Position numbers and translations under genes: made by a program
Shown here: in pieces, positions 63,111 to 64,000 of the stretch
Numbering within the stretch: position 1 is the first letter of the stretch
Layout: every line of letters begins with the position of its first letter
NCBI GenBank assembly: GCA_022841905.1
Contig: JALHQO010000006.1
Location: forward strand, 124,001-188,000
Source of the DNA: Hyphomonadaceae bacterium
GTDB lineage: Bacteria; Pseudomonadota; Alphaproteobacteria; Caulobacterales; Aquidulcibacteraceae
Length of the DNA: 64,000 nt
Direction of reading: 5' to 3'
The notes under the pieces: generated by a model
Told to the model about the DNA's origin: nothing
What the model saw: only the letters and a program-made list of their open reading frames with translations
Databases searched by the model: none

Positions 63111-64000
63111 ATGAAATCGTTTGCCGCTCTGATCGCCGCTTGCGCGCTGCTCGGCGCCTGCGCCTCCGGGGCGATGCCGTCGCAGCGGGGCGATCTTGCG
63201 CGCCAGATCGCTGACGACGCTGCCGCGTTTAACGACGCCTACGCGCAAGCGGTGCAAGCTCAAATCCTGCTCAACGTCATGCGCGCCCGCGATCGGCTGC
63301 CGCGTCACTACCTCGCCATGACCGGCATCGCCGACAGCCCATCGTGGCGCTATCGGCAGAACGTCGGCATCGGTTCGATCCCGCTCGGCGAAGGCAGCGC
63401 GCCGTGGGGCTTCGGCAATGTCGGCATCGAGCGCGAAACCCAAACGCGCCCGACCTACGCCGTGCAGCCGTTCGGCGCGGAAACGCTGACGCGCACCGTG
63501 TTCGACGCCACCCAGCCTTACGTGTTCGCGCACTATTGGCGCAGCGGCTGGCCGCGCGATCTGCTCACACTGGTGATGGTGGAGCGGATCACGCGCATTG
63601 GCGCTGATGGCCACGCGTACGTTTACAACAACGAAGCCAACGAGATTTTCCGCAACTGCGCCGCTGATGTGGACACGGGCGGCTGCGAGTTCGTTCGTGA
63701 GCTGCGCGACTTCATCGGCAATGTCACGCCGCACAGCCAGATCTCGACCGATCCGAGCGCGCGCGCGATTTGCGGGCTGGTCGATGCTTATGCGCCGTCG
63801 CGGCCAGTGCGTGCGACGCCGCCTTCGGCGCAGGAACAATGTGCGCCAACTTTCGTGGTTGGCGACGACACCTATGTCTTCCGCCTGCGCTCGCTCGACG
63901 ACATGATCTATTATGTCGGCGAACTCTTGCGCGCCGGCACAATGGAAGCGGGTCCAGGCCAAGCCATCGATGCGCAGCTCACTGTCGGCGCCGCTGGTTT
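63111..64000 (+). CDS. Lipoprotein of unknown function (partial, cut by window end)
   Basis: At least 296 residues, open to the last base. Lipoprotein signal (MKSFAALIAACALLGACAS; lipobox LGAC). The mature part starts with a helical NDAYAQAVQAQILLNVMRARDRLPRHY unit, followed by beta-rich, Trp/Arg-containing sequence (SGWPRDLLTLVMVERITRIG) and four further cysteines (NCAADVDTGGC, ICG, QCAP), suggesting disulfides. GGGGAG lies seven bases before ATG 63111. It diverges from the carbonic anhydrase. No family was recognised with confidence. Confidence 0.75.
   Translation, partial: MKSFAALIAACALLGACASGAMPSQRGDLARQIADDAAAFNDAYAQAVQAQILLNVMRARDRLPRHYLAMTGIADSPSWRYRQNVGIGSIPLGEGSAPWGFGNVGIERETQTRPTYAVQPFGAETLTRTVFDATQPYVFAHYWRSGWPRDLLTLVMVERITRIGADGHAYVYNNEANEIFRNCAADVDTGGCEFVRELRDFIGNVTPHSQISTDPSARAICGLVDAYAPSRPVRATPPSAQEQCAPTFVVGDDTYVFRLRSLDDMIYYVGELLRAGTMEAGPGQAIDAQLTVGAAG

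Overview
The window is high-GC, densely packed chromosomal DNA of an alphaproteobacterium. A ChpT-like histidine phosphotransferase (the CtrA cell-cycle phosphorelay), a TadG-like pilus protein, an OmpA-type porin and the aroK-aroB-CBS-protein block point to Caulobacterales or close relatives. This is inference from gene content; no rRNA or tRNA is present to confirm it. Most genes are in short operons with 1-4 nt overlaps.

Layout. 1-11.4 kb: tail of a secreted beta-propeller-like protein; an OmpA porin with its own terminator; a minus-strand run of ATP-grasp protein, XerD, DUF4870 protein, SMR exporter and K+ channel; a broken PNPOx-like gene; a ParDE toxin-antitoxin pair with an operator palindrome; and an unknown secreted protein divergent from aroK-aroB-CBS protein. 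11.4-14.2 kb is a small atypical region: a leucine-rich-repeat gene split by a one-base shift in a six-A run, a 630-base gap with a cluster of hairpins, and two long palindromic elements around a small coiled-coil gene. 14.2-25 kb: cheR, a CheY-like regulator and chpT; a CPA2 antiporter; a DUF885 lipoprotein with an epoxide-hydrolase-like protein; Dps; a DDC-type decarboxylase; and an acyl-CoA ligase.

25-32.3 kb holds an alpha-2-macroglobulin gene with an intact thioester motif and its usual partner pbpC (PBP1C). Directly after it lie two tiny minus-strand genes for 30-residue peptides. A third member of the same family is 3.6 kb away on the plus strand (36160-36252). All three align without gaps: a signal-peptide-like front ending in an AxA site, then a conserved 10-residue tail. 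Each has a ribosome site and its own strong intrinsic terminator. I consider this peptide family the most novel thing in the window.

32.7-50 kb: saccharopine-dehydrogenase-like enzyme; EamA transporter; FolB with a pteridine-reductase-type SDR; PA0069-type radical SAM protein; YpfJ-type metalloprotease; LysR; MscS; DUF2141 protein with a Tat-exported carotenoid-oxygenase-like protein; GntR regulator with a serine hydrolase; trxB; a receiver protein; and a complete arsenic operon (arsR-arsI-arsC-acr3). 49-64 kb: ELM1-like protein, greA, carB, methyltransferase, glycosyltransferase-like protein; a CPBP protease/RHH/SPFH operon behind a perfect 14-bp palindrome; a TadG-like vWA protein; panD with an unusual TIR-like/proline-rich/TonB-like fusion; beta-carbonic anhydrase; and the start of an unknown lipoprotein cut by the window end. 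No CRISPR array, prophage or intact insertion sequence was seen.
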